This document shows positions 17,017 through 25,635 of a stretch of DNA of 64,000 bases, piece after piece. Position numbers and translations under genes: made by a program. Origin of the DNA: Streptomyces sp. I05A-00742 (GTDB lineage Bacteria; Actinomycetota; Actinomycetes; Streptomycetales; Streptomycetaceae); NCBI RefSeq assembly GCF_013055795.1, contig NZ_JABETO010000001.1, forward strand, positions 360,620-424,619. Direction: 5' to 3'. Positions within the stretch are counted from its first letter, which is position 1, and every line of letters starts with the position of its first letter. The notes under the pieces are model-generated. The model worked only from the letters and a program-made list of their open reading frames with translations, searched no databases and had not been told where the DNA came from.

Positions 17017-17961
17017 ATGACGGTCCCTGTGCAAGATCTGAAACTTGAGATGACCCTCGCGCTCACCCGAATCGAGCTGCCGCAAGTGCGCCGTTTCGTG
17101 CGGCTGCAACTGCGGTGGTGGGGGCTGGTCGAGCCGCTGGGGGGCGGCTCGTACCGCGACTTGGGGATCGTGGACGACGCCCTGCTCGTCGTGGGGGAGC
17201 TGCTGGCGAACGTGGTGAAGCATGTGCGCGACCCGCGCTGCGGGCTGTCGCTCCGGGTGCGGGACGGGTTTCTGCACGTCGGGGTGCGGGACGACTCGCC
17301 GGTGCTGCCTGCGCTGAAGTGGCAAGCGGAGGACGACCAGTTGACGCGGGAGGAAGGCCGCGGCCTGCTGCTCGTCGATCGGCTTACCGAGGGGGACTGG
17401 TACGCCGAGCGAACTCCGCCGTGCGGGAAGACCGTCCGGTGCAGGCTGCCGATTCCGCGGCAGGCCCTCGACCGGGGGATGCTGCGCACCGCGGAGTCCG
17501 GGTGTGACTGCCGTCCGGACCGGGGCACCCCTCCCGCCCGGCGAACCGACCCCCCGCCCCCACCGCCCCACTGGCACGCCTTCCACTGGTCCGGCCCTGG
17601 CCGGCCCACCCGAGCCGAGGAACTGGACGTCGAGTCCGGCAAGCCGCCCGCCGTCAACGCCGCGTCGCGGACGTGGCTGGCCAAGCCGCCGTCGCTGCGT
17701 GACGGGCACCTGCCCGACGCCGCGTCCTGCCTCGACTGGCTGGAGCGCAAGCTGGGCGACGACCCGCCGGTCAGCCGCGTACCGCCGGGGCGGATCACGG
17801 AGTACGCGCGCGGCGAACTCACGTCGGGCACCCGCAAGTTGCCGCTCGAATGGCCCACCCGGGACGGCCGCGTCGTTCGCCTGATGCTGCTCGCCTGCCC
17901 CAGCAGGAGCCGCGCGTTCCCCTGCCCGGGGACCGGCGGGCCGGAGGAGGGCGCACGATGA
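17017..17961 (+). CDS. GHKL ATP-binding protein with a long C-terminal extension
   Basis: A 314-residue protein. Residues about 10-140 form a histidine-kinase-like/RsbW-type ATPase domain: VVGELLANVVKHV (N box, E-x-x-x-N), GVRDDSPVLP, and EGRGLLLVDRL as the glycine lid. It lacks a sensor, transmembrane part or phospho-acceptor His. These stand-alone ATPases accompany WhiJ/DUF397 loci. The usual form is about 130-150 residues; here some 170 extra residues follow, with a proline-rich stretch and SCLDWLERKLGDD, of no recognised fold. The stop overlaps the next start (ATGA at 17958-17961). Confidence 0.82.
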   Translation: MTVPVQDLKLEMTLALTRIELPQVRRFVRLQLRWWGLVEPLGGGSYRDLGIVDDALLVVGELLANVVKHVRDPRCGLSLRVRDGFLHVGVRDDSPVLPALKWQAEDDQLTREEGRGLLLVDRLTEGDWYAERTPPCGKTVRCRLPIPRQALDRGMLRTAESGCDCRPDRGTPPARRTDPPPPPPHWHAFHWSGPGRPTRAEELDVESGKPPAVNAASRTWLAKPPSLRDGHLPDAASCLDWLERKLGDDPPVSRVPPGRITEYARGELTSGTRKLPLEWPTRDGRVVRLMLLACPSRSRAFPCPGTGGPEEGAR

Positions 17962-18260
17962 AGCGGACCGTCGGACGTCTCGTCGACACCTGCCGGCACA
18001 CCTCCGGCTGGGAGTCCGCCGGAGGCGAGGAACAGTGCCCCGACTGTGGAACGCGCCGCTTCACCGACTACGGCGCCCTGCGCCCGCCCGATCTGCCGTC
18101 CGCGGCCCCGACCCCGTCCCCGCGCGACAGCGCCCGCGCGGACCGTGCCGCCGCGACCGTGATTGCCCGCACGGTCCGCCACCTCAGCCACTGGGGCCGC
18201 AGCCGCACCGCCTTCTGGCTGCCGGTGGCGACGTGGACGCGTGGGAGCATGCAGGGATGA
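17958..18260 (+). CDS. Small zinc-ribbon-like protein
   Basis: A 100-residue protein whose N-terminal third reads TCRHTSGWESAGGEEQCPDC, with Cys/His spacing compatible with one zinc site, followed by GTRRFTDYGALRPPDLP. The rest is Pro/Ala-rich, then helical (TVIARTVRHLSHWGRSRTAFW). It may belong to a small Streptomyces family seen near secondary-metabolite genes, but I cannot name it with confidence. It is coupled by ATGA overlaps to the ATPase gene before it and the PhzF-like gene after it. Confidence 0.65.
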   Translation: MKRTVGRLVDTCRHTSGWESAGGEEQCPDCGTRRFTDYGALRPPDLPSAAPTPSPRDSARADRAAATVIARTVRHLSHWGRSRTAFWLPVATWTRGSMQG

Positions 18261-18919
18261 TCGACATCCAAGTACTCAGTGTCTTCTGCGGAACGGACGG
18301 CCGGGGCGGCAACGCTCTCGGCGTCGTCCTGGACGGTGCGTCCGTGCCCGGACCGGAGCGGCGGCAGGCGCTCGCCGCCGAACTGGGCTTCAGCGAGACG
18401 GTGTTCGTGGACGACGCGGAGAGCGGGGTCATCGACATCTGGACGCCGAGCGTCCGGCTGCCGTTCGCAGGGCACCCGTCCATCGGCGTGGCGTGGCTGC
18501 TCAAGGAAGCGGAGGTGCTGCGTCCGGCGGCCGGGGAGGTTCCGGTGCGCAGGGACGGGGAGACCGTGTGGATAGCGGGTCGCCCGGAGTGGGCGTCCGG
18601 GCGGCGGATGGAGCGGTACGCGTCCGTCGCCGAGGTGGACGCGCTGCCCGCGCCGCCGCCGGGGGAGGGGTGGCTGTACGCGTGGGCGTGGGAGGACGAG
18701 GCGGCCGGCCGCGTCCGGGCGCGGGCGTTCCCGCGGCGCGGGGACTCCGTGGTCGAGGACGAGGCGACGGGTGCGGCGGCCATCGTCCTCACCGGTGAAC
18801 TGGGCCGCGCCCTGGACATCCGGCAGGGCGCGGCCTCGCGGATCCTGACCCGGCCGCTGCCGGACGGGATGATCGAGGTGGGCGGTCGGGTGCGTTTCGT
18901 GGAGCGGCGGACGGGCTGA
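18257..18919 (+). CDS. PhzF-family epimerase/isomerase-like protein
   Basis: A 220-residue protein with PhzF hallmarks: GGNALGVVLDG near the start, LGFSETVFV with the catalytic-type Glu (about residue 46), RLPFAGHPSIGVAWLL, and EDEATGAAAIVLTGEL. PhzF proteins are two-lobed diaminopimelate-epimerase-fold isomerases. Members are usually 260-300 residues, so this one is compact. The ATG overlaps the previous stop, placing it third in a coupled operon with the ATP-binding and zinc-ribbon genes. No phenazine genes are present, so the substrate is unknown. Confidence 0.85.
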   Translation: MIDIQVLSVFCGTDGRGGNALGVVLDGASVPGPERRQALAAELGFSETVFVDDAESGVIDIWTPSVRLPFAGHPSIGVAWLLKEAEVLRPAAGEVPVRRDGETVWIAGRPEWASGRRMERYASVAEVDALPAPPPGEGWLYAWAWEDEAAGRVRARAFPRRGDSVVEDEATGAAAIVLTGELGRALDIRQGAASRILTRPLPDGMIEVGGRVRFVERRTG

Positions 18920-18943
18920 GGGGGCGGCAGGGCGCCCCTGCCG

Positions 18944-19606
18944 TCACGCGCTCAGCGGGAACGCCTCGCCGAGCTGCCGGAACATCGCCGTGTTCAGCGC
19001 GAACGCGCGCTTGCACTCGGTGATGACCTGCTGCTTCTCGATGTCGTCGAGCGGCAGCGCGTCCAGCAGTTCGCGGTACTCGCGCTTGAAGGCGGCCGGG
19101 TTGTCGATCTCGTCGAAGACGTAGAACCGGACGCCGTCGCCCTTGCGGTCGAAGCCCCAGGTCTTCTCGGCGGTGCCGCGGATGACCTGGCCGCCGGAGA
19201 GGTCGCCGAGGTAGCGGGTGTAGTGGTGGGCGACATAGCCGGCCGGCCAGTCGCGGGCGCACTCCTGGATCCGGGCGGCGTACGCCTCCGTGGCGGGCAG
19301 CGCCACCAGGCCCGTACGCCACTCGGGGCCGCCGAGGTGCGCGAGGTCGCGTTCCAGCTGCGCGGTGCGGGCGAGCTCGGGTCGGATGAACGGGCCCGCG
19401 ACGGGGTCGTCGGCGAGCGCCGGGGCGGTGGCCTCCAGGGCCCGGTAGACGAACCAGAGCTGCTCGGTGTACCGGCGGTAGGCGGCGATGCCGAGCCGGC
19501 CGCCGAGCAGGTCGCTTATGAACGACGAGTTCTCGGCCTCGGTGTGCTGCTCGTGGGAGGCCGTGCGGATGAGCGTGGAGAACGGAGTCGTGGCGGGCGA
19601 GTCCAA
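18944..19606 (-). CDS. Heme oxygenase (biliverdin-producing)
   Basis: A 220-residue HO-1-type protein. The N-terminal TASHEQHTEAE holds the proximal heme-ligand His, and YTRYLGDLSGGQVIRG is the flexible distal helix with its Gly-rich kink. It opens heme to biliverdin, CO and Fe2+, freeing iron from host or environmental heme. The start is taken as TTG 19606 (LDSPATTPF) because GGAGG lies 6 nt upstream; a longer frame to 19657 lacks this. A canonical iron box sits about 90 nt upstream inside a promoter, so it should be induced when iron is scarce. Confidence 0.92.
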   Translation of the reverse strand: MDSPATTPFSTLIRTASHEQHTEAENSSFISDLLGGRLGIAAYRRYTEQLWFVYRALEATAPALADDPVAGPFIRPELARTAQLERDLAHLGGPEWRTGLVALPATEAYAARIQECARDWPAGYVAHHYTRYLGDLSGGQVIRGTAEKTWGFDRKGDGVRFYVFDEIDNPAAFKREYRELLDALPLDDIEKQQVITECKRAFALNTAMFRQLGEAFPLSA

Positions 19607-19684
19607 GGCGGACCTCCGGTGACGGAAGGAAGGGAGTGCGGAGGACGGCCGGCCCACGGGTGCGCCGGGGCGTTCCGCGAACCG

Positions 19685-19714
19685 ATTCTCTCTAGTTAGG
19701 CTTACCTAAGTCAA
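19685..19714 (-). promoter_or_regulatory. Promoter with iron box for heme oxygenase
   Basis: On the minus strand, TTGACT (19714-19709) and GAGAAT (19690-19685) are separated by 18 bp, a fair sigma-HrdB promoter. Between them lies TTAGG-TAAG-CCTAA (19696-19709), matching the IdeR/DmdR1 iron-box half-sites. A metallo-repressor bound there would block RNA polymerase directly. The regulator itself is not in this window. Confidence 0.85.
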
Positions 19715-19805
19715 TCGTTTTCCCGACGCGCTGTCGGAAAAGACGATACCGCCGTCACCGCTCCCGTGGGAGACCTTCCCCCCGCCCCGGCTTCCGTGCC
19801 CCCGG

Positions 19806-20663
19806 CTACGGCAGCGTCAGGATCTCCGCGCCCGTGTCCGTCACCACCAGTGTGTGCTCGAACTGCGCGGTCCGCTTCCGGTCCTTCGTGACGACGGTCC
19901 AGCCGTCCTCCCACATGTCGTACTCGTAGGTGCCCAGCGTCAGCATCGGCTCGATGGTGAAGGTCATCCCGGGCCGGATGAGGGTGTCGTGGTGCGGACT
20001 GTCGTAGTGGGGGACGATCAGGCCCGAGTGGAAGGACGAGTTGATCCCGTGGCCGGTGAAGTCACGGACCACGCCGTAGCCGAAGCGCTTGGCGTACGAC
20101 TCGATGACGCGGCCGATGATGTTGATCCGGCGCCCCGGCTTGACCGCCTTGATCGCCCGGTTCAGCGCCTCCCGGGTGCGCTCCACCAGCAGCCGGGACT
20201 CCTCGTCCACGTCGCCGCAGAGGTAGGTCGCGTTGTTGTCGCCGTGCACGCCGCCGATGAAGGCCGTCACGTCCAGGTTGACGATGTCGCCGTCGCGCAG
20301 CACGGTCGAGTCGGGGATGCCGTGGCAGATGACCTCGTTGACCGAGGAGCAGAGGGACTTGGGGTAACCGCGGTAGCCGAGCGTCGAGGGGTAGGCGCCG
20401 TGGTCGCACATGTACTCGTGCGCGACCCGGTCGAGTTCGTCCGTGGTCACGCCGGGCGCGATGTGCTTGGCCGCCTCCTCCATCGCCTGCGCGGCGATGC
20501 GGCCCGCGATCCGCATCCGCTCGATCGTTTCGGCGTCCTGGACCTCGGGGCCGCTGTACGGGGTGGGGGCGTCCTTGCCGACGTACTCGGGCCGCGGGAT
20601 CGAGGCGGGCACGGGGCGGGCGGGAGAGAGTGTCCCGGGGACGAGAAGTGACTGGCCAGACAT
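19806..20663 (-). CDS. map: Methionine aminopeptidase type I
   Basis: A 285-residue type I enzyme that removes the initiator Met from new proteins. Visible metal and active-site residues are [10 protein letters not shown] (His), NLDVTAF (Asp), [10 protein letters not shown] (Asp), FTGHGI (His), FTIEPML (Glu) and AQFEHT (Glu). About 35 extra N-terminal residues ([20 protein letters not shown]) precede the catalytic fold, as in the longer actinobacterial forms. A small conserved gene is divergent at 20731. Streptomyces usually carry more than one copy, so this may not be the only essential one. Confidence 0.93.
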   Translation of the reverse strand: MSGQSLLVPGTLSPARPVPASIPRPEYVGKDAPTPYSGPEVQDAETIERMRIAGRIAAQAMEEAAKHIAPGVTTDELDRVAHEYMCDHGAYPSTLGYRGYPKSLCSSVNEVICHGIPDSTVLRDGDIVNLDVTAFIGGVHGDNNATYLCGDVDEESRLLVERTREALNRAIKAVKPGRRINIIGRVIESYAKRFGYGVVRDFTGHGINSSFHSGLIVPHYDSPHHDTLIRPGMTFTIEPMLTLGTYEYDMWEDGWTVVTKDRKRTAQFEHTLVVTDTGAEILTLP

Positions 20664-20730
20664 GCCTGCGAGTGTAGTCACGGCCGGTCGGGGAGCATGG
20701 GGGCGAGAGCCCCGCAGAGGAGGAGACCCG

Positions 20731-20964
20731 ATGGCCCTGTTCAAGAAGCGTACGGCGGGCAAGCCGGGCGAGTGGTACTACTGCCTCAAACACGGCACGG
20801 TCGAGGAGGGCCCCGAGTGCCGCGCGGCCGACCGCATGGGTCCGTACGACACCCGCGAAGAGGCGTCCCACGCCATGGAGACCGCGCGCGAGCGCAATGA
20901 GGCGTGGCGGCAGGACCCGCGCTGGAACGACGAGCGGGAGGGCGGGGGCGGCGGTACGGGGTGA
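20731..20964 (+). CDS. Small conserved hydrophilic protein
   Basis: A 77-residue protein, [20 protein letters not shown] then [19 protein letters not shown], with two cysteines and a C-terminal charged helix and glycine tail. AGGAGGAG lies 6 nt before the ATG. The [16 protein letters not shown] stretch looks conserved (WYxC..HxxVE) and suggests a small fold, possibly zinc-binding (Cys, His, Cys). It is divergent from the aminopeptidase gene. The function is unknown. Confidence 0.78.
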   Translation: MALFKKRTAGKPGEWYYCLKHGTVEEGPECRAADRMGPYDTREEASHAMETARERNEAWRQDPRWNDEREGGGGGTG

Positions 20965-21059
20965 CGGGGTGAGGGCGCGGCCCGTCGATCCCGCGCCCGT
21001 CGGCCCGAGCGCCCGTCGGTCCCGTGCCCATTGGCCTCCGGCCCTCGCCTCGCCTCACC

Positions 21060-22403
21060 TCACGCCGCCTCCGCCACCTCCGTCGCCCGGGCCCGCCGTT
21101 CGCGCATGCGGACGGCGTGCTCGTCGGTGCGCTGGTCGTAGGAGAGGAGCTTGGGCAGGGCGAGGGCCAGCAGGCCCACCGAGGCCACGCAGGCCAGGCC
21201 GCCCGCCCACACCGAGGCGCGGACGTTGGTGAGGGCGGCCATCCCGCCCGCGCGGACCTGGCCGAGCTGTGGGCCGACCGAGTAGGAGAGCAGTTCGATG
21301 CCCGCGAGGCGGCCGCGCAGCTCGTCGGGGATGGTCTGGTCCCACATCGCCGAGCGGAACAGGCCGCTGACCGTGTCGGCCGCGCCGGCCAGCGCCAGCA
21401 TCACCAGCACCAGCCAGATCGAGTCCATCCAGCCCGCAAGGGCCATCGCCGCGCCCCAGGCGAGCGCCGCCCCGGCCACCATCCGGCCGTGCCGGTGGAT
21501 GCGGGAGACCCAGCCGCTGGTCAGGCTGACCGCCAGGGAGCCGATGGCACCGGCCGCGTACATCAGGCCGAGCGCCCAGCGGGCGTCGAGGTCGTCGGCG
21601 AGGAACGGGAAGACCGCGTTGGGGAAGGCGAAGAACATCGCCGCCATGTCGACCGCGTAGGTGCCGAGCAGTTCCTTGCGGTTCCAGGCGTAGCGGGCGC
21701 CGTCCAGGATGCCGCGCAGGGACGGCTTCTCCGCGTCGTGCGCGGCGGGGGAGGCGGCGAGGCCGACGGTGAGGAGGACGGAGATCGCGTAGGAGGCGAT
21801 GTCCAGGGCGTAGGCCCACTCCAGTCCGCCGAAGGCTATGATCACGCCCGCCAGCGACGGTCCGGCGATGGCGCCGACCTGCCAGCGCATCGTGTTCAGC
21901 GCGATGGCGGCGGGGAGTTGATCGTGCGCGACGATGCGGGGGACGATCGACTGGAGGGCCGGGCGCTGGAGTCCGGTGAGCGCGCTGACCAGGCCGGCCA
22001 CCACGTAGAGCGGCCAGACCAGCGGGTGCGGCAGCAGGGTGTTGAGCAGCAGGAGGCCGCTGAGGACGCCGAGTCCGGCCTCGGTCCAGAGGATCAGTTT
22101 GCGGCGGTCGAGGGCGTCCGCGAGGGCACCGCCCCAGAGGCCGAAGACGATCAGCGGGACGAGCTCCACCGCGCCGATCGCACCGACGGCGAGGGCCGAG
22201 CCGGTGAGCTCCTTGAGCTGGACCGGGAGGGCGACGAAGGTCAGGAAGCTGCCGAAGACGGTGACGAGCCCCGCCATCCACATCCGCCGGAAGTCGCGCG
22301 ACGAGCGCCAGGGGGTCAGGTCGGGGAGGAGGGACCGCAACCGGCCCAGGGGGGCAGCGGCGGCGGGGGTGGCTGGGGATGCAGGGGGGTCTTGCTCGGT
22401 CAC
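21060..22403 (-). CDS. MFS transporter (MFS_3, enterobactin-exporter-like)
   Basis: A 447-residue, about 12-helix protein starting from GTG 22403 (VTEQDPPASPATP). After a 30-residue soluble leader it begins SSRDFRRMWMAGLVTVFGSF, with ADALDRRKLIL in loop 2-3 and a conserved YDQRTDEHAVRMRERR tail. These features fit the MFS_3/EntS-like group of exporters common in actinobacteria, some of which export siderophores. No siderophore genes adjoin it, so the substrate is open. It has its own promoter region in the 340 bp upstream. Confidence 0.85.
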   Translation of the reverse strand: MTEQDPPASPATPAAAAPLGRLRSLLPDLTPWRSSRDFRRMWMAGLVTVFGSFLTFVALPVQLKELTGSALAVGAIGAVELVPLIVFGLWGGALADALDRRKLILWTEAGLGVLSGLLLLNTLLPHPLVWPLYVVAGLVSALTGLQRPALQSIVPRIVAHDQLPAAIALNTMRWQVGAIAGPSLAGVIIAFGGLEWAYALDIASYAISVLLTVGLAASPAAHDAEKPSLRGILDGARYAWNRKELLGTYAVDMAAMFFAFPNAVFPFLADDLDARWALGLMYAAGAIGSLAVSLTSGWVSRIHRHGRMVAGAALAWGAAMALAGWMDSIWLVLVMLALAGAADTVSGLFRSAMWDQTIPDELRGRLAGIELLSYSVGPQLGQVRAGGMAALTNVRASVWAGGLACVASVGLLALALPKLLSYDQRTDEHAVRMRERRARATEVAEAA

Positions 22404-22744
22404 GGGGGACCATGGTCCGTGGGCGGACTGTTCCGAGCAAACGTTTTTCCCCTGGCGCCGGGCGGGGCGTGAGCTCCAGAAGGAGCGGAGGGGGCGGAGG
22501 GTGTGGCGGCGGGCAAATCCCCGGAATGTCGCGAAAAGCCCACGATGTACGGGAAGTTTGCGGTGTGTGGCGGGCCTGCGGTGCCGGTCGGGGCGGCCGC
22601 GCCCGCCGCGCCCGTGGTGGGCGACGCGTCCGCGGCGCGTGACGGGTCTCACGCGGGAGGGGGCGGGGGAAGCCGACGGCGCGGAGGTGCGCGCCGAGTG
22701 CCGGGGAGGCGCCTTACGCGCCCGGAGGCGCCGCGCGAGCCCGT
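22404..22744. other. Intergenic, no gene seen
   Basis: This stretch lies between the MFS start and the end of the next minus-strand gene. It should hold the MFS promoter and the terminator of the upstream gene. The bases 22440-22570 have relatively A/T-rich patches (AAACGTTTTTCCCC at 22439-22452), but no hexamer pair is convincing. No open frame resembles a known family. Confidence 0.5.
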
Positions 22745-23380
22745 TCACCACGGCTCCGGGGGAGGGGCCGTGAGCCGGGCGGCCAGCCGGGAGAGCCGGT
22801 CGCGGAAGCGGCGCCCGGGCGGTACGTCCTCGCCCGCTGCGGCGCTGACCAGGTGCTGGACTGTGTCCAGATCCAGCCCGGCTGAGGCTGGCGCGGACAG
22901 GACCTCGTGGGCGAGCGTACGGAGCTCCCGCGCATCACCCCCCGTCGCCCCGGCCCCGCCGTCCGGCGTTCCGCCGTCCAGCGCGAGGACGGTCGCCCCG
23001 CCGCGCCGGACGTCGTCCACCCGCTCCAGCAGCGCCTCCCCGGGCGGCGGGCCGCCCTGCGGCGCCACCACCAGCAGCGTCCGGCCACGCCCGGCGCCCG
23101 TCAGCCGGTCGAGACCGGACGCCAGGTGCGCCGGGGCCCCGGGCGGCACCCGGTGGCGGACGAGCGTGGGGTGCAGCCCGGGACGGCCGGACCGGGCGGC
23201 CTCCTCGTCCAGGTGCGCCGCCAGGTGCCAGGGTTCGTACTCCGCCGTCCCGAGGAGCAGCAGCCCCCCGCCGTGCGCCCCGACCGAGCCGCGCAGCGCC
23301 CCGGCGAAACGGCGCGTGTCCCGCAACCACTCGGTCCCGGCGAGCACTTCGCGCAACAGCGCGACACGCACAGCGTCCAT
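22745..23380 (-). CDS. Conserved hypothetical protein
   Basis: A 211-residue protein, MDAVRVALLREVLAGTEWLR onward. It has a segment GGGLLLLGTAEYEPWHLAAH (Rossmann-like turn), LLVVAPQGGPPPGEALLERV and a C-terminal helical part. No catalytic motif is recognised; the alternation of hydrophobic strands and Gly turns suggests an alpha/beta fold. It is divergent from the F420 reductase gene, with 130 bp between the starts, in which both promoters must lie. This gene looks Streptomyces-specific. Confidence 0.7.
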   Translation of the reverse strand: MDAVRVALLREVLAGTEWLRDTRRFAGALRGSVGAHGGGLLLLGTAEYEPWHLAAHLDEEAARSGRPGLHPTLVRHRVPPGAPAHLASGLDRLTGAGRGRTLLVVAPQGGPPPGEALLERVDDVRRGGATVLALDGGTPDGGAGATGGDARELRTLAHEVLSAPASAGLDLDTVQHLVSAAAGEDVPPGRRFRDRLSRLAARLTAPPPEPW

Positions 23381-23510
23381 GGCTCACCATCCTTCCGCGA
23401 CACGCCGGGCGAAAAACCGGGACCGGGTCCGGCTCACCCGTTCGTGCCCCGGTGGTGCTGCGCCCGGCCGTCTCGGGACGGCCGGGCGTGGGCGTGACAG
23501 TATCGCTGTC

Positions 23511-24215
23511 ATGACGAGTTCTGTTGACGCAACAAAGCCTTCTGTAAAGGACCCTTGGGACCTTCCGGACGTTTCCGGCCTTGTGGTCGGTGTGCTCGGC
23601 GGCACCGGTGACCAGGGGCGTGGTCTCGCCTACCGGCTGGCCAAGGCCGGCCAGCGAGTGATCATCGGCTCCCGGGCCGCCGAGCGCGCCGAGGCGGCCG
23701 CCGCCGAACTGGGACTGGGCATCGAGGGCGCCGACAACGCCGCGTGCGCGCGGCGCAGCGACGTGGTGATCGTCGCGGTGCCGTGGGACGGGCACGGCAA
23801 GACCCTGGAGGCGCTGCGCGAGGAGCTCGCGGGCAAGCTCGTGATCGACTGCGTGAACCCGCTCGGCTTCGACAAGCAGGGCGCCTACGCGCTGAAGCCG
23901 GAGGAGGGCAGCGCCGCCCAGCAGGCCGCCGCCCTGCTGCCGGAGTCGCGGGTGACGGCCGCGTTCCACCACCTGTCCGCCGTCCTGCTCTCCGACCCGG
24001 AGATCGAGGAGATCGACACCGATGTGATGGTGCTCGGCGAGAACCGCGCCGACACCGACATCGTCCAGGCGCTGGCCGCCCGCATCCCCGGGATGCGCGG
24101 CGTCTTCGCGGGGCGGCTGCGCAACGCGCACCAGGTGGAGTCGCTGGTCGCCAACCTGATCTCGGCCAACCGCCGCTACAAGGCGCACGCGGGGCTGCGG
24201 GTCACCGACATCTGA
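23511..24215 (+). CDS. npdG: F420H2:NADP+ oxidoreductase (NADPH-dependent F420 reductase)
   Basis: A 234-residue enzyme that passes hydride between NADPH and coenzyme F420. The nucleotide-binding stretch is VVGVLGGTGDQGRGLAYRLA, followed by VIIGSRAAERAEAAA (NADP-phosphate-binding Ser/Arg). DVVIVAVPWDGH, DCVNPLGFDKQGAY, AAFHHLSAVLL and RLRNAHQVESLV are typical of the family. A 27-residue extension precedes the fold. Streptomyces use F420H2 in several biosynthetic reductions; a DDN-type F420-dependent oxidoreductase gene is also in this window at 45,165. The hairpin at 24,235 follows the stop. Confidence 0.92.
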   Translation: MTSSVDATKPSVKDPWDLPDVSGLVVGVLGGTGDQGRGLAYRLAKAGQRVIIGSRAAERAEAAAAELGLGIEGADNAACARRSDVVIVAVPWDGHGKTLEALREELAGKLVIDCVNPLGFDKQGAYALKPEEGSAAQQAAALLPESRVTAAFHHLSAVLLSDPEIEEIDTDVMVLGENRADTDIVQALAARIPGMRGVFAGRLRNAHQVESLVANLISANRRYKAHAGLRVTDI

Positions 24216-24234
24216 GGCCTGTCGGGCGGGTCTG

Positions 24235-24309
24235 GGGGGCTTCGCCCCCGAACCCCCGGGTCCTCAAGTGCCGGACGGGCCGAAATCAGCGCGCCCGGCG
24301 CTTGAGGAC
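24235..24309. terminator. Terminator hairpin plus dispersed palindromic repeat
   Basis: GGGGGC-TTC-GCCCCC (24235-24249) lies 20 bases after the npdG stop. Immediately after, GTCCTCAAGTGCCGGACGGGC (left arm from 24260) and GCGCCCGGCGCTTGAGGAC (to 24309) form an imperfect long hairpin around GAAATC. The second part belongs to the same repeat family as the copies near 56,914 and 61,893. The pair probably ends npdG transcription. Confidence 0.75.
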
Positions 24310-24458
24310 ACCGCGCGGAAGGGGCGGGACCGGGGCAGGGCCCATCGGCCGGGGTGCGCGTGGGGCCGCCGACGGGCATGGGGGACAATGACCGGGATCG
24401 TACGCACTCGCGTCAGGTCCCCGTTCACGTCCCCGTCCACGGACAGGAGCCGTTCCCC

Positions 24459-24656
24459 ATGCCCCGCCTCGCCCTCTTCGCCCTCGCCACCTGCGTCCTC
24501 GCGGTGGCGGCGGCCGTCGTCTCCTTCACGCGGGGCAGCTGGCTCGGCGTCGTCTGGATCCTGCTGGCGGGCGTCGCCTCCAACATGGCCTGGTACTACC
24601 TGCGCAAGCAGAAGGCCGACCGCGAGGCGGAGCGGGCGGCGGCGCTCACGGAGTGA
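24459..24656 (+). CDS. Small two-helix membrane protein
   Basis: A 65-residue protein, MPRLALFALATCVLAVAAAV onward, with two hydrophobic segments (about residues 3-22 and 28-46) around a GSW turn. WYYLRKQKADREAERAAALTE forms a charged cytoplasmic tail. ACAGGAG lies about 9 nt before the ATG. No function is recognised. It faces the convergent site-2 protease gene, 86 bp away. Confidence 0.7.
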   Translation: MPRLALFALATCVLAVAAAVVSFTRGSWLGVVWILLAGVASNMAWYYLRKQKADREAERAAALTE

Positions 24657-24741
24657 GCGCCGGGGCGTCCTCGGGGACGGCCGTTCGGGGCGGTCACCCG
24701 ACGCGGGTCCACCGCCACATCTCGTCCGGGGACGGGATGGA

Positions 24742-25515
24742 CTAGGGAGCGTCCCAGAAGCGGAACAGCTGACGTCCCCAGTAGGCGTCCCAGTCGTCCA
24801 CGCCCAGCACCTTCATGACCGAGTACACGAGGTCGAAGAACGCCTCGTTCACCTCCGGGATCATCAGGAACCCGAACAGCGCCAGGAACCCGAACGGCGC
24901 GAACGGCTCCACCTGCCGGCGCGCGCCCGGGGAGAGCCACGGCTCGATGATGCCGTAGCCGTCCATGCCCGGCACGGGCAGCAGGTTGAGGATGGCCGCC
25001 GACACCTGGAGCAGCACCATGAAGCCCAGCGCGTAACGGAAGTTGACCGGCACCCCGTCCAGCGCGCCCAGCCAGAACGGCGCCGCGCAGACCACCGCGA
25101 ACAGCACGTTCGCCAGTGGCCCGGCCGCCGAGACAAGGCTGTGCTTCCACCGGTCGCGGATGCGGTGCCGCTCGATGAAGACCGCGCCGCCGGGCAGGCC
25201 GATCCCGCCCATGATCACGAACACCACGGGGAGCACGATGCTCAGCACGGCGTGGGTGTACTTGAGCGGGTTGAGGGTGAGGTACCCCTTCGCCCCCACC
25301 GTGATGTCCCCGCCGTGCAGGGCGCTGCGCGCGTGCGCGTACTCGTGGAGGCAGAGCGAGACGATCCAGCCGGAGACGACGAACAGGAACACGGCGAAGC
25401 CGGGGCTGGCCGCGTAGTCGGTCCACACCGCCCACATGGACGCCGCCATCACGGCGACGAGGGCGAGGAAGACGGGGCTCACGCGCCGCTCGGCGTGCGT
25501 CGCGTCGGATGCCAT
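24742..25515 (-). CDS. Site-2 protease family (M50) membrane metalloprotease
   Basis: A 257-residue polytopic protein. The zinc motif HEYAH (about residues 56-60, after SGWIVSLCL) and the second motif NLLPVPGMDGYGI (NxxPxxxxDG) define the active site inside the membrane, as in rhomboid-unrelated S2P enzymes. There are about 6 hydrophobic segments and no PDZ or CBS domain, so it belongs to the minimal group III M50 type. Its target is unknown; sigma/anti-sigma pathways are the usual ones. The frame continues open far upstream, antisense to the AfsR-like gene, which is an artefact. ATG 25515 (MASDATHAERR) is the sensible start. Confidence 0.88.
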   Translation of the reverse strand: MASDATHAERRVSPVFLALVAVMAASMWAVWTDYAASPGFAVFLFVVSGWIVSLCLHEYAHARSALHGGDITVGAKGYLTLNPLKYTHAVLSIVLPVVFVIMGGIGLPGGAVFIERHRIRDRWKHSLVSAAGPLANVLFAVVCAAPFWLGALDGVPVNFRYALGFMVLLQVSAAILNLLPVPGMDGYGIIEPWLSPGARRQVEPFAPFGFLALFGFLMIPEVNEAFFDLVYSVMKVLGVDDWDAYWGRQLFRFWDAP

Positions 25516-25635
25516 GGCGATGTGCTCCAGGGGGTGTGCGGTACGGCCGGGGGCCCGGCTCGGGGACGTACCGGCCGACGGTACTTGGTCCCGGCCGGAA
25601 AGTCGTAACGGGTCCGGAGCCCGAGCGGGGACAAT

